64,000 bases of DNA from Candidatus Gastranaerophilales bacterium (GTDB lineage Bacteria > Cyanobacteriota > Vampirovibrionia > Gastranaerophilales > Gastranaerophilaceae). Within the stretch, counting starts at the first letter, position 1. Every line of letters begins with the position of its first letter. Positions 34,701 through 42,006 of the stretch are shown piece by piece. The stretch spans positions 1-64,000 of the forward strand of contig CALVAQ010000003.1 of the NCBI GenBank assembly GCA_944325595.1, read 5' to 3'. The notes beneath the pieces are model-generated. The model saw nothing but the letters and a program-made list of their open reading frames with translations, had not been told where the DNA came from and ran no database searches. The position numbers were made by a program, and so were the translations under genes.

Positions 34701-34947
34701 GTTCTTTGAAAAACTCAATACATCACTTGCCGAATACAAAGAATCACACAATATTGAAGACAACAAAAGTACAACAAGCACAACTGAAGCTAAAACAGAA
34801 ACAGAACAAGATACTGTGACAAGACACAGAAACACAACTTCAACAAGCACAGACAGAAGCGATGAAACTGTCTATGTTCCAAGAAACTCAACAGGCAGCG
34901 GTTCAAGAACATCAGGTGTTTCAAGAAACGTTTCAAGAAGAGCATAG
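31744..34947 (+). CDS. Large acidic repeat protein with N-terminal EF-hand
   Basis: 1067 residues, very acidic, no signal peptide or membrane segment. A canonical 12-residue EF-hand loop (DKDGDGKVTAEE, residues 24-35) follows a Gly/Asn-rich start, then an Asn/Thr linker. Three helical repeats of roughly 200 residues follow, each with a block like SATPQADYEKAMQLIEEML (also SITPKEDYEKAKALLEEAF) and a block like IDKVEEDYEAV. The C-terminus is Ser/Thr/Arg-rich and ends SRRA. AGGAG precedes the ATG and a strong terminator follows. Possibly a calcium-binding surface or flagellum-secreted protein; function unknown. Confidence 0.8.
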   Translation: MTNIGSNGYYLGQFTGSDFIKKYDKDGDGKVTAEEVDAVLNAEKDNAANSSNNTTTNNNNQTNDLPSQGATTNDLPLDFTFGNVVTDYDSEATDGKTVYDNQNDARKAFNSMKESYIESYIGQLLESGYNLSEEEKKDLISFLNTKSAAFINQYFNKNAQGPYDMEAISAAYTENIQALLQARNEKKAEVEAKMNAYKQNSSASFDELLALIDAADDEYITDSEYEGIIEQAINYIIGAMLNGEDISVFLNKINPNNQNAQYYRQAMEYINTVMNSANPEQQALYLDYAETALKKYLGQKANDGSSAIVDAAYAQQKENQKQAAMGDVNAVNDDRMEAYSQELEAQVEAGELTKEEAEAKLAEYQKKLENISEAYLNQDSYGVDVQKDYAAFIDKVEEDYEAVSEEIAQNSDSEAAYQDLKNKVEDAGLYADTEETEEIMDATKDFIVTSMLSGEENSVLAAIMPNYTNNKNYKEAKALLDGLATSATPQADYEKAMQLIEEMLSDLDTDFETIQTGVENEETRRAEALKAENIEKYTNTLTTSIDELVEDYSNSDEIVELSEADRDAAEAKVDKYKTKMNAALEAFLAQYTGDGTNIEEEFNDFVENIEAEYKEVKDEIGNGNDLDEELLQEIQDAGISISDAEQDDISNAAVNYVINQVVNENGDTTLVENLYSGLAGNDKYKEAISLLENLEGSITPKEDYEKAKALLEEAFAEVYNEDTMQDAADVEESKNVNLQPGELTEGIWGYERNETYAGEDGAKDDLVIPTYTIEDGKIVWTNSNDKADIEKSFSELRERIHEQMREQLGDLYTEADIDAYLDQAIYNMALNLENPFASNSVKSIIDATLVEFNKIATAGLHGEEIETPVIEGLDKSVILSNAGKADDYNTGAVDCSGRRKNWGNATDDYNNNATNRLNAIKDAAIEAIKAQLGDAYVDADIQDMLDNVISATVNECPKKDVAKDDWFFGTIEYWNWQYNTQDLYDLFFEKLNTSLAEYKESHNIEDNKSTTSTTEAKTETEQDTVTRHRNTTSTSTDRSDETVYVPRNSTGSGSRTSGVSRNVSRRA

Positions 34948-34963
34948 TATCATTTATATCAAC

Positions 34964-34998
34964 AAAAAAAGCCTCCGGAAAAAACGGAGGCTTTTTTT
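34964..34998 (+). terminator. Rho-independent terminator of the EF-hand protein gene
   Basis: GCCTCCG-GAAAAAA-CGGAGGC flanked by A and T runs. Confidence 0.9.
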
Positions 34999-35211
34999 GT
35001 ATTGTCTTTTAAAACAATGTTGAAACAATAAATTTTCATCATGATTTTAAAACGGAAGCAACCCGACAGATAATTGAGCAATATGCATATTCGGCTGTGT
35101 TTATGTATATGAGCAAAAACAAAAAATCCGACAATCTATAGAAATGTTTCAAATGTAGACAGAAAAACATGTTGATACTATTATGGAGACAGTATTAAAA
35201 GGAGATTTCTT

Positions 35212-36030
35212 ATGAAGTTAATGGAAGGTAAAAAAGGTATTATTTTCGGTGTTTCCAATGCCAGAGGAATTGCTTACGCTATAGCAAAGCAAATTCACGA
35301 AGCAGGTGCTGATATTGCATTTACATATGCAAACGAGGCTATGGAATCCCGTGTAAGACCGCTTGCAGAAGAAATGAATGCAAAAATGATTGTTGAATGC
35401 GATGTAACAAACGAAGAGCAGGTAAAATCAGTTTTTGCACAGTACGAAAAAATCTACGGCAAACTGGATTTTGTAATCCATGCCGTTGCTTTTGCTCACA
35501 AAGAAGACTTGATGGGTGATTTTATCGATACATCAAAAGAAGGCTGGGATACAGCTATGGGTGTCAGCGCATATTCACTCGTTACCCTCGCAAGAAACGC
35601 AAAACCTCTTTTCAATGAAGGCGGTGCTATCCTTGCATTGACTTATCTCGGTTCGGAAAAAGTTGTTGCTAACTACAACGTAATGGGTGTAGCTAAAGCA
35701 GCTCTTGAATCTTCAGCAAGATATTTGGCTGAAAACCTCGGAAAAATCGGTGTAAGAGTAAACTGTCTCTCTGCCGGTGCCGTAAAAACACTTGCTGCAA
35801 AAGGTATTTCCGGTTTCGACAGAATGCTCAAAGCTGCTATTTTGAAAGCACCGTTGAAAAGAAATGTATCTCTCGAAGATGTAGGAAAAACAGGTCTATA
35901 CCTCGTTTCTGACCTTTCTTCAGGTGTTACGGGTGAAATCGTTCACGTTGATTGCGGCTGTCATTCAGTTTATGCTTCTTATGATGAAATGGAAGCTACT
36001 TACGCTTATCAAAAAGAACATCAAAACTAA
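35212..36030 (+). CDS. fabI: Enoyl-[acyl-carrier-protein] reductase (NADH)
   Basis: Last reductive step of fatty acid elongation. 272 residues. Rossmann start GKKGIIFGVSNARGIAYAIA is the FabI-specific pattern (G-x5-S-x6 in place of GxxxGxG). Catalytic residues Y and K are in the YNVMGVAKAALES segment, preceded by LTYLGSEKVVANYNVMG. SAGAVKTLAAKGI is the substrate-loop region. AGGAG precedes the ATG and a hairpin follows. This enzyme is the usual target of triclosan and isoniazid-type inhibitors. Confidence 0.97.
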   Translation: MKLMEGKKGIIFGVSNARGIAYAIAKQIHEAGADIAFTYANEAMESRVRPLAEEMNAKMIVECDVTNEEQVKSVFAQYEKIYGKLDFVIHAVAFAHKEDLMGDFIDTSKEGWDTAMGVSAYSLVTLARNAKPLFNEGGAILALTYLGSEKVVANYNVMGVAKAALESSARYLAENLGKIGVRVNCLSAGAVKTLAAKGISGFDRMLKAAILKAPLKRNVSLEDVGKTGLYLVSDLSSGVTGEIVHVDCGCHSVYASYDEMEATYAYQKEHQN

Positions 36031-36041
36031 AAAAATAATTA

Positions 36042-36070
36042 AAGGCATGCAGCAATGCATGCCTTAATTT
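36042..36070 (+). terminator. Terminator of fabI
   Basis: AAGGCATGC-AGCAAT-GCATGCCTT followed by AATTTT. Confidence 0.75.
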
Positions 36071-36111
36071 TAGAATACTAATAAAGCCAAACATTAATAA
36101 GGACAAAGAAA

Positions 36112-37545
36112 ATGATTATGAAAAAAAACAAAACGAAAATCGTTGCTACACTTGGTCCTGCAAGCAGAGATGAAAATACTATCGAGGAACTTGTTCTTGC
36201 AGGTGCCACAATGTTTCGTATCAACACTTCTCACAATACTCCGGAAGAACATGCCGAAGCTATTGCAAGAATCAGAAATGTAGAAAAAAGACTCAAAACA
36301 TTTATTCCTGTTCTTGTCGACCTTCAAGGTCCAAAAATCAGAGTAGGAAACCTTATTGAGCCTATCCCTCTTGAACCGGGTAAAGAACTTGTTCTTGAAT
36401 ACGGGCTTGAACAAACTGACCCGAACATTGTTCCCGTAGATTACAAAGGGGTAGCGGAAGATGTTCATGAAGGTGAATTTATTCTTCTTGATGACGGAAA
36501 AATCAAAATAGAAGTCACCAAAAAAGAAGGCAAAAGAGTCCATGTAAAAGTTATTCACGGCGAACTTTTGAAACCGAGAAAAGGTATCAACATCCCCGGC
36601 GGAACAAAAAGCGTTTCTGCAATTACGGAAAGAGATGTTGATTTTATCAAATTTGCTGTTGACAACGATGCTGATTATCTTGCATTGTCTTTTGTTAGAG
36701 ACAAAGACGATGTTATGCTTGCAAAAAAATACCTGAGCCATTTTGGTGCTGATATTCCGATTGTTGCAAAGATAGAAAAACCGGAAGCTGTTAAAAACAT
36801 AGAATCAATTCTCGATGTAGCAGATGCCGTAATGGTTGCAAGAGGCGACCTCGGTATTGAACTTGCACCGGAAAAAGTTCCGATGGTTCAAAAACAGATT
36901 GTTGACTCTGCTTTTGCGCACAGAAAGACCTGCATTGTTGCTACACAGATGCTCGAATCTATGATAGAAGAGCCTATTCCGACAAGAGCCGAGGCATCGG
37001 ATGTTGCAAATGCTATTCTTGACGGCGCTGATGCAGTAATGCTTTCAGGCGAAACAGCAGCAGGCAAATATCCTGTTGAGGCTGTGAAAATGATGGCTAT
37101 GATTGCTCATGATGTAGAGCAAAGCAATTTTGTAAGCTACAATCTCGATTTGCCGATGAATCCGAAATATGAACCGACTCCGCAAGCAGTTGCGGCAGCG
37201 GCAGTAAAAATGGCTCATGACCTTGAAGCAAAAGCAATTCTTGCTTTTACACACACCGGATATACAGTCAAACTGCTCTCAAAACTCAGACCGTCAGTTC
37301 CGGTAATTGCTATATCCGATCAGGAAAAAACCTGCAGAAAGCTCAATTTGTTCTGGGATATGCATCCTTACCACAAAAACTGGGATGTTGATTTAAATGA
37401 CGAACTGCTCAAAAAAATCGACAAACTTCTGCTTGAAAAAACGGAATACAAAAAAGATGACAGAGTTATTATCATAGGTTCTATTCCGAATTTGATTACA
37501 GGCAGAACAAACTTCCTCAGAGTTCACAGAATGTGCGCTTTTTAG
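36112..37545 (+). CDS. pyk: Pyruvate kinase
   Basis: PEP plus ADP to pyruvate plus ATP. 477 residues. Diagnostic blocks: KIVATLGPASRDENTIEEL, FRINTSHNTPEEH, VDLQGPKIRVG, IVAKIEKPEAVKNI (catalytic Lys), VMVARGDLGIEL, and TQMLESMIEEPIPTRAEASDVANA as two adjacent motifs. In the second of these blocks TSHN replaces the usual SHG(T/S). The C-terminal domain is intact. Translation probably starts at 36112 with AAGGA 8 nt upstream; an ATG two codons later is an alternative. Confidence 0.97.
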   Translation: MIMKKNKTKIVATLGPASRDENTIEELVLAGATMFRINTSHNTPEEHAEAIARIRNVEKRLKTFIPVLVDLQGPKIRVGNLIEPIPLEPGKELVLEYGLEQTDPNIVPVDYKGVAEDVHEGEFILLDDGKIKIEVTKKEGKRVHVKVIHGELLKPRKGINIPGGTKSVSAITERDVDFIKFAVDNDADYLALSFVRDKDDVMLAKKYLSHFGADIPIVAKIEKPEAVKNIESILDVADAVMVARGDLGIELAPEKVPMVQKQIVDSAFAHRKTCIVATQMLESMIEEPIPTRAEASDVANAILDGADAVMLSGETAAGKYPVEAVKMMAMIAHDVEQSNFVSYNLDLPMNPKYEPTPQAVAAAAVKMAHDLEAKAILAFTHTGYTVKLLSKLRPSVPVIAISDQEKTCRKLNLFWDMHPYHKNWDVDLNDELLKKIDKLLLEKTEYKKDDRVIIIGSIPNLITGRTNFLRVHRMCAF

Positions 37546-37562
37546 AGTGTAAGTTAAAAAGT

Positions 37563-37633
37563 TGCGCAGTGATGTTTTACGTCCGCTGCTTCGGGGCGGG
37601 AGGTTAGAGACGGCAACTGCGGAAACGGATTAA
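37563..37633. repeat. Copy B of the GC-rich dispersed repeat
   Basis: GCAGTGATG, CCGCTGCTTCGGGGCGGG, GGTTAGAGACGGCAACTGC, and ACGGATTAAAT. Shares blocks with copies at 5145-5200 and 12590-12665. Confidence 0.5.
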
Positions 37634-37653
37634 ATAAAAAAACAACAAAAATC

Positions 37654-37690
37654 AAAACGGAACAAATACATACAGTATTTGTTCCGTTTT
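37654..37690. terminator. Bidirectional terminator between pyk and the formyltransferase gene
   Basis: AAAACGGAACAAATAC-ATACA-complement, a 16-bp perfect stem ending in T runs on both strands. Confidence 0.9.
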
Positions 37691-37730
37691 TTAATTTACA
37701 ATGCCACATCTGTTTTTTTATTCAAAACAA

Positions 37731-38702
37731 CTAGCAGCAAATATCACCGGCTTTGACAAAATATCGCATATAAATCGGTGTTTTCAAAAATCCCAATTTG
37801 CCAAAAACTCCGGGACGATATACTTTTGCTATTTTGTCGTCACCTGTTAGTATCCACAAATTACCCTTTGATTTTTTCAAAATCAATCCCGGTTTATACT
37901 TGTCAGCATGAAACTTTGTTTTGTTTTCAAAAAACTTTATTTTCTCAGCTTTCAAAAAAGTATTTTTGTGGGGAATATAAACAGGCTGCCACGGGTTCAT
38001 TGCCCTTGTGAGAGCATTTATTTGAGATGATGTTTTGTTGAAATCTATCAAAATATCTTTTTCGCTGATTTGAGAATAATAAGTAGCTTCTTTTTGATTT
38101 TGATTTGTCGGAATAACCAGTTCGTTGTTCATCATTGTTAAAAGTTCGGCAATAGCGCTTCTTGCCGTAATACAGCATTTATTTTTCAGGCTTCCTCCGG
38201 TATCGCCGTTCATTCCCTGCGCAATTGCAATTTTTTTCTGCATAAGAATCGGACCGTTATCAAGTTTTTCGTCCATCAAATGAAAAGTTATGCCTGTTTC
38301 TTTCTCGCCGTTCATTATTACTCTCATATAGGGATTTGGTCCTCTATATTTTGGCAGCAAGGAAGGATGACAGTTTATTGTACCTATTTTGGGCAGTTCA
38401 ATAATAGGTTTTTTGAACTTTTCACTCCAGGAGCCAACAAGAATCACATCGGGACTAAGCCTTAGAATTGCATGGTAAAACTCTTTTGAGTTCACACTTC
38501 TCGCTTTAATCTCGGTCAGTTTGAGACTGTTAATAAAAGACAGGTCTTTTCCGGGTGCAAAAATATCTTTGAAAAACAGAAAAAAGGGATGTATTGTTAC
38601 TCTTTCATGCCGAAAAACGCCAACAACCCTGTTTTGGGATTCAAGTGTACCCAAAATAAGATTTGAAAACATTTGATCGTATCCGACAACAACTACTCTC
38701 AT
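37731..38702 (-). CDS. Formyltransferase-family protein, Fmt-like
   Basis: 323 residues. The catalytic block NCHPSLLPKYRGPNPYMRVI, then ETGITFHLMDEKLDNGPIL, matches the N10-formyl-THF-dependent formyltransferase domain (Asn, His and Asp catalytic residues). A C-terminal region with FNKTSSQINALTRAMNPW resembles the Fmt C-terminal domain. The usual Fmt motif YRGAAPI is replaced by YRGPNPY and a CC/Gly-rich insertion occurs around residues 165-180, so this may be a sugar-amine or other formyltransferase rather than the Met-tRNA enzyme. TATAAT 7 nt before ATG suggests a leaderless mRNA. Confidence 0.75.
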   Translation of the reverse strand: MRVVVVGYDQMFSNLILGTLESQNRVVGVFRHERVTIHPFFLFFKDIFAPGKDLSFINSLKLTEIKARSVNSKEFYHAILRLSPDVILVGSWSEKFKKPIIELPKIGTINCHPSLLPKYRGPNPYMRVIMNGEKETGITFHLMDEKLDNGPILMQKKIAIAQGMNGDTGGSLKNKCCITARSAIAELLTMMNNELVIPTNQNQKEATYYSQISEKDILIDFNKTSSQINALTRAMNPWQPVYIPHKNTFLKAEKIKFFENKTKFHADKYKPGLILKKSKGNLWILTGDDKIAKVYRPGVFGKLGFLKTPIYMRYFVKAGDICC

Positions 38703-38709
38703 GTATCAA

Positions 38710-38715
38710 ATTATA
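38710..38715 (-). promoter_or_regulatory. -10 box of the formyltransferase gene, leaderless
   Basis: TATAAT on the minus strand with 7 nt to the ATG at 38702. Confidence 0.55.
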
Positions 38716-38723
38716 CTATACAA

Positions 38724-39065
38724 TTAGATTTCGTTTTGAAGTTTTTTTGCACATGCACTGCAAAGCATATTCGTTTTGTTTGCAATAGGAACAATGTTTC
38801 CGCATTTTGCACATTTCATGGTAACTTTTTGCGAGACTTTAACAAATTTGCCGGCAAGATACAAAGACTCAAATTCATCTATTTTTAAATTGAATTTTTT
38901 CAATAAATCGTCAAGAAAAATAGTCGGCTCATTTGCATTTATAACATAAGAATTTATTTCATTTACCAGCTTATTTTGTTCTTCAAAACATTTGTCACAA
39001 ATATCTCTTTTTGATGTTTGCAAAAATAATGTTCCGCATTTTTTACAATTTGCTACGTTTGGCAT
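38724..39065 (-). CDS. Double zinc-ribbon protein, YvyF-like flagellar-operon family
   Basis: 113 residues. CKKCGTLF and CDKC near the N-terminus form one zinc ribbon; CAKCGNIV and CSAC near the C-terminus form another. The middle contains NAN-EP-TIFLDDLLKKFNL and a LYLAGKF strand, which resembles the YvyF/TIGR03826 proteins encoded in flagellar regions of Gram-positives. AAGGTGG precedes the ATG. No flagellar gene is adjacent here, but flhB and fliA lie 8 kb away. The role is uncertain. Confidence 0.6.
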   Translation of the reverse strand: MPNVANCKKCGTLFLQTSKRDICDKCFEEQNKLVNEINSYVINANEPTIFLDDLLKKFNLKIDEFESLYLAGKFVKVSQKVTMKCAKCGNIVPIANKTNMLCSACAKKLQNEI

Positions 39066-39251
39066 ACTACCACCTTTTTAAAACCTTGTAATAAGATATT
39101 ACTCTAAAGACATAGCAAAAACAAGCAAAGAATTTTTGGTATATACAGGGTTTTCACAGCTTTAGTATGTTGTAATGTAAATAAATTTTGCAAAATTGTA
39201 CAAGTAATGTAAATTTTTATATACAATATTGTTAAGAGAGAAGAATTACCC

Positions 39252-39878
39252 TTGGAAAATAATTTTAACAGTTTTGATAATTTGGAAACCTCAATCAGAA
39301 AATCCTCTGTTATTCAAGAGAGGATTAATCTTGTTTCCACACACATGTACAAACAGTTTTTGGAATATCAGCGTTCTACAATGAATGCACAGGAAACTTT
39401 TGTCAAAATAACAGACAATATGGAAGCAACTGTTGAATACCTGAAACAGTCTTTTGCTGCCAGAGGAGTAGCCACAGACAATATATATTTTGAAGAAAAT
39501 CAAGACAAAACAGTTCTTGTTCTCCACATTTTGTGGCACACAATCAGCTTTACAACAAAATGGAACAACCAGCCTCAGGCTCTATACAGAGGGGTTGAAG
39601 TACCGATGATTTCAAACAGAATCATTGCAATGAAGGGTGATTTCAATCAGATAGTAAAAAACGTTCCGCCGGAAGAACAGCTGCAAAGAGTCCTTGAGCA
39701 AGAGGTTTCATCTCTTTTTATTCCTGCAGAAAGAGGTCAAAACTGTATAATTAAAATAAACCACCTCGGGAATAAAGAATTTTACATAAATCATATGGAT
39801 GCGCCGAGAGAATTTCTGCTCAAAGTTATCGAAACCATCTGCGGCGGCGGTATTTATCACGAAGAACAAAGACTGTAA
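39252..39878 (+). CDS. Conserved-looking hypothetical protein before a TPR glycosyltransferase
   Basis: 208 residues starting at TTG; AGAGAGAAG lies about 10 nt upstream. No signal peptide. The first 70 residues are helical (IQERINLVSTHMYKQFLEYQ), then a beta-rich domain with TVLVLHILWHTISFTTKW, and NCIIKINHLGNKEFYINHMD. The gene precedes the TPR protein by 14 bp, so the two are probably co-expressed. No family recognised. Confidence 0.65.
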   Translation: MENNFNSFDNLETSIRKSSVIQERINLVSTHMYKQFLEYQRSTMNAQETFVKITDNMEATVEYLKQSFAARGVATDNIYFEENQDKTVLVLHILWHTISFTTKWNNQPQALYRGVEVPMISNRIIAMKGDFNQIVKNVPPEEQLQRVLEQEVSSLFIPAERGQNCIIKINHLGNKEFYINHMDAPREFLLKVIETICGGGIYHEEQRL

Positions 39879-39892
39879 AAAGGCTCGTGATT

Positions 39893-41383
39893 ATGGCTGA
39901 TATTCAAAAAGCTCTCTCTTTACAGACCGAAGGCAAGCTGGATGAAGCAGAAAAGATTTATCTGGAATTTTTAAAAGACAATCCAAGCCAGCCTGATGTA
40001 TCAAATCTGCTGGGGCTTGTTTATTTGCAAAGAAATGAATTGGATAAAGCTTTGGAATTATTTGCCGCAGCTGTTGAGGGCTTTGCGTGTGCGGAATACT
40101 ATCAAAATCTCGGACTCGCTTTCTTTAAGAAAAAAGAATACAAATCAGCAATGCAAAACTTCTCTAAAGCTATAGAATTTGAAAGCAATAATGTCGAGTT
40201 TATCAGGAATTTTGCCCAGATGGCAAAAACAGTTCAACAGACAGATTATGCCATAGATTTTTTTCAAAAAGTACTTGCTCTTGACCCCAGAGACAGCGTC
40301 GGCTGGAACAATCTGGGACTTATGTACGAAAAAAAACACGAATTTCAAAAAGCAAAAGAGTGTTATATAAAATCAATTAAAATAAAAAAGAATTATGAAG
40401 CACAACATAATCTGGGTGTGCTTTACAGGACTCTGCGGAATTTTGATGAATCAATAAAATGCCTTAAAGAGGCGCTTGTACTGTCTCCGGGCAATCAGGA
40501 GACTATGATTAGTCTCGGGATGTCTTATCTTTCCCAAAAAGATATCCAAAACGGTTTTAGATATTACAAATTTTTGAATAAAGAAACAAAAGACAAATAC
40601 AAAAATCACTGGGACGGGAAAAAACATCCGGACTCAACCCTTCTGGTTTTTTATTATGCCGGTTACGGCGATCATATTATGTTTAGCCGGTATCTGCCTT
40701 TTTTGAAAGATTATTTCAAACATATAAAAGTTTTGCTTCCGATTTCCGTAAGTTGTCTTGTTTCAAAGAACATCAGCGGTGTTGAATTTGTTGATTCGGC
40801 AAATGTTGAATATGACTACAGCACCAGTATTCTTGAGCTGCCATACCTTTTGGGTATGGATTTTGAAAATATACCATTTTCTTCAGGATACCTGAGTGCG
40901 GATGAAAAAAAGGTAAAAGAATACAGAGAAAAATACTTTTTGACGGACAAGAAAAAAATAGGACTTTTCTGGCAAGGGAATCCGAAGGTTTTTGCAAACC
41001 GTTCAATTAAGCTTGAAGAACTTGAACCGATTCTGGATATGGAGGATATTCAATATTACAGTTTTGTAAAAGAAGATGAAAAAAATCAAATCGACAAATA
41101 TCCTCAAATATTAAACCTCGGACAGACTTTCAAAAACTTTGAAGATACTGCGGCAGCAATGATGAATCTGGATTTGTTTGTTACAATAGACTCGTCGGTT
41201 GTTCATCTTGCAGGAGCTCTTGGTGTAAAAACATGTCTGCTTTTGCCGTATTCAAGTGAGTGGAGATGGTTCAAGGACGAAAAAAAGACACCATGGTATG
41301 ACAGCGTGACGATTTATAAACAAAAAACTCCTTACAACTGGCAAAATGCGGTGGAAGAAATCCAAAGATTTTTAGAAAAGTAA
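39893..41383 (+). CDS. TPR protein with C-terminal GT9-like glycosyltransferase domain
   Basis: 496 residues from the ATG at 39893 (AAAGG upstream; a GTG at 39887 is possible). Residues 1-225 hold about six TPR repeats, for example SVGWNNLGLMYEKKHEFQKA and YEAQHNLGVLYRTLRNFDES. The C-terminal part looks like a GT-B fold: FYYAGYGDHIMFSRYLPFL, IGLFWQGNPKVFANRSI, and DLFVTIDSSVVHLAGALGV with LLPYSSEWRW, typical of heptosyltransferase-like TPR fusions. Probably a protein or glycan glycosyltransferase; the acceptor is unknown. Confidence 0.78.
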   Translation: MADIQKALSLQTEGKLDEAEKIYLEFLKDNPSQPDVSNLLGLVYLQRNELDKALELFAAAVEGFACAEYYQNLGLAFFKKKEYKSAMQNFSKAIEFESNNVEFIRNFAQMAKTVQQTDYAIDFFQKVLALDPRDSVGWNNLGLMYEKKHEFQKAKECYIKSIKIKKNYEAQHNLGVLYRTLRNFDESIKCLKEALVLSPGNQETMISLGMSYLSQKDIQNGFRYYKFLNKETKDKYKNHWDGKKHPDSTLLVFYYAGYGDHIMFSRYLPFLKDYFKHIKVLLPISVSCLVSKNISGVEFVDSANVEYDYSTSILELPYLLGMDFENIPFSSGYLSADEKKVKEYREKYFLTDKKKIGLFWQGNPKVFANRSIKLEELEPILDMEDIQYYSFVKEDEKNQIDKYPQILNLGQTFKNFEDTAAAMMNLDLFVTIDSSVVHLAGALGVKTCLLLPYSSEWRWFKDEKKTPWYDSVTIYKQKTPYNWQNAVEEIQRFLEK

Positions 41384-41433
41384 AATTGCACTTGACACTT
41401 TGATGTGTCCTTAATATGATAGTTACACGTTAT

Positions 41434-41505
41434 GCCGAAGTGGCTCAATGGTAGAGCAACGGTTTTGTAAACCGTAGGTTGTAGGTTCGATTCCTATCTT
41501 CGGCA
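41434..41505 (+). tRNA. tRNA-Thr (anticodon TGT)
   Basis: Acceptor GCCGAAG/CTTCGGC, anticodon stem ACGGT/ACCGT with loop TTTGTAA, T-arm GGTTCGATTCC. CCA is not encoded. Confidence 0.96.
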
Positions 41506-41543
41506 ATTTTTTTGAAAATTGAATAGCATTGACGGGCAAACAA

Positions 41544-41622
41544 GCCTTTGTGGCAAGGACTCCGTTGGAAGCTGACTAAATGTCAGGTTACAATGGAGGA
41601 GGGTAGCAGCACTCCCTTGGTA
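41544..41622 (+). pseudogene. Broken partial copy of tRNA-Thr(GGT) with an inserted palindromic element
   Basis: The 5' part GCCTTTGTGGC (41544-41554) and the later part GGGTAGC...ACTCCCTTGGTA (41601-41622) match the intact tRNA at 41638. They are split in the D-loop by about 44 bp (41557-41600), GGACTCCGTTGG...ATGGAGGA, a copy of the element at 41871-41917 in opposite orientation. The T-arm and 3' acceptor are missing. Confidence 0.75.
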
Positions 41623-41637
41623 CACTGCAAGATTGAT

Positions 41638-41709
41638 GCCTTTGTGGCGCAGGGGTAGCGCACTCCCTTGGTAAGGGAGAGGCCACGGGTTCAAATCCCG
41701 TCAAAGGCA
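41638..41709 (+). tRNA. tRNA-Thr (anticodon GGT)
   Basis: Acceptor GCCTTTG/CAAAGGC, anticodon stem CTCCC/GGGAG with loop TTGGTAA, T-arm GGTTCAAATCC. CCA not encoded. Confidence 0.96.
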
Positions 41710-41718
41710 GATTAATAA

Positions 41719-41801
41719 GGGTAGATGGCCGAGTGGCTAAAGGCGACAGACTGTAAATCTGTTCCCGCGAGGGTACGGTGGTTCGAATCCACCTCTGCCC
41801 A
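41719..41801 (+). tRNA. tRNA-Tyr (anticodon GTA)
   Basis: Acceptor GGGTAGA/TCTGCCC, anticodon stem ACAGA/TCTGT with loop CTGTAAA, long variable arm CCCGCGAGGG, T-arm GGTTCGAATCC. Its 3' end is duplicated downstream. Confidence 0.96.
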
Positions 41802-41808
41802 AATTTTA

Positions 41809-41835
41809 AAAGACTCCATAAAGGGGTCTTTTTTT
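41809..41835 (+). terminator. Terminator of the tRNA cluster
   Basis: AAAGACTCC-ATAAA-GGGGTCTTT with T run (one GU pair). An almost identical copy lies at 41939-41965. Confidence 0.8.
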
Positions 41836-41838
41836 GTT

Positions 41839-41965
41839 GCAGAGGTGTTTCTCACCACCGTGGTGGTTCTTTCCTCCATTCAAAACTTGACATTTAGTCA
41901 ACTTTTGAACGGAGTCCTTACCTCTGCCCAAATTTTAAAAGACTCCATAAAAGGGGTCTTTTTTT
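41839..41965 (+). repeat. Duplicated tRNA-Tyr 3' end with inserted palindromic element
   Basis: 41839-41861 is an inverted fragment of the tRNA-Tyr T-arm. 41862-41870 (GGTGGTTCT) restarts the T-arm forward, interrupted at 41871-41917 by a 47-bp palindrome (TTCAAAACTTGAC...GTCAACTTTTGAA core), then ACCTCTGCCCA and the terminator repeat (41920-41965). The 46-bp end copies 41791-41835 with one extra A. Confidence 0.8.
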
Positions 41966-42006
41966 GCGGTGAATTCGAACAAATTTCTATACTACATGCA
42001 GATACT

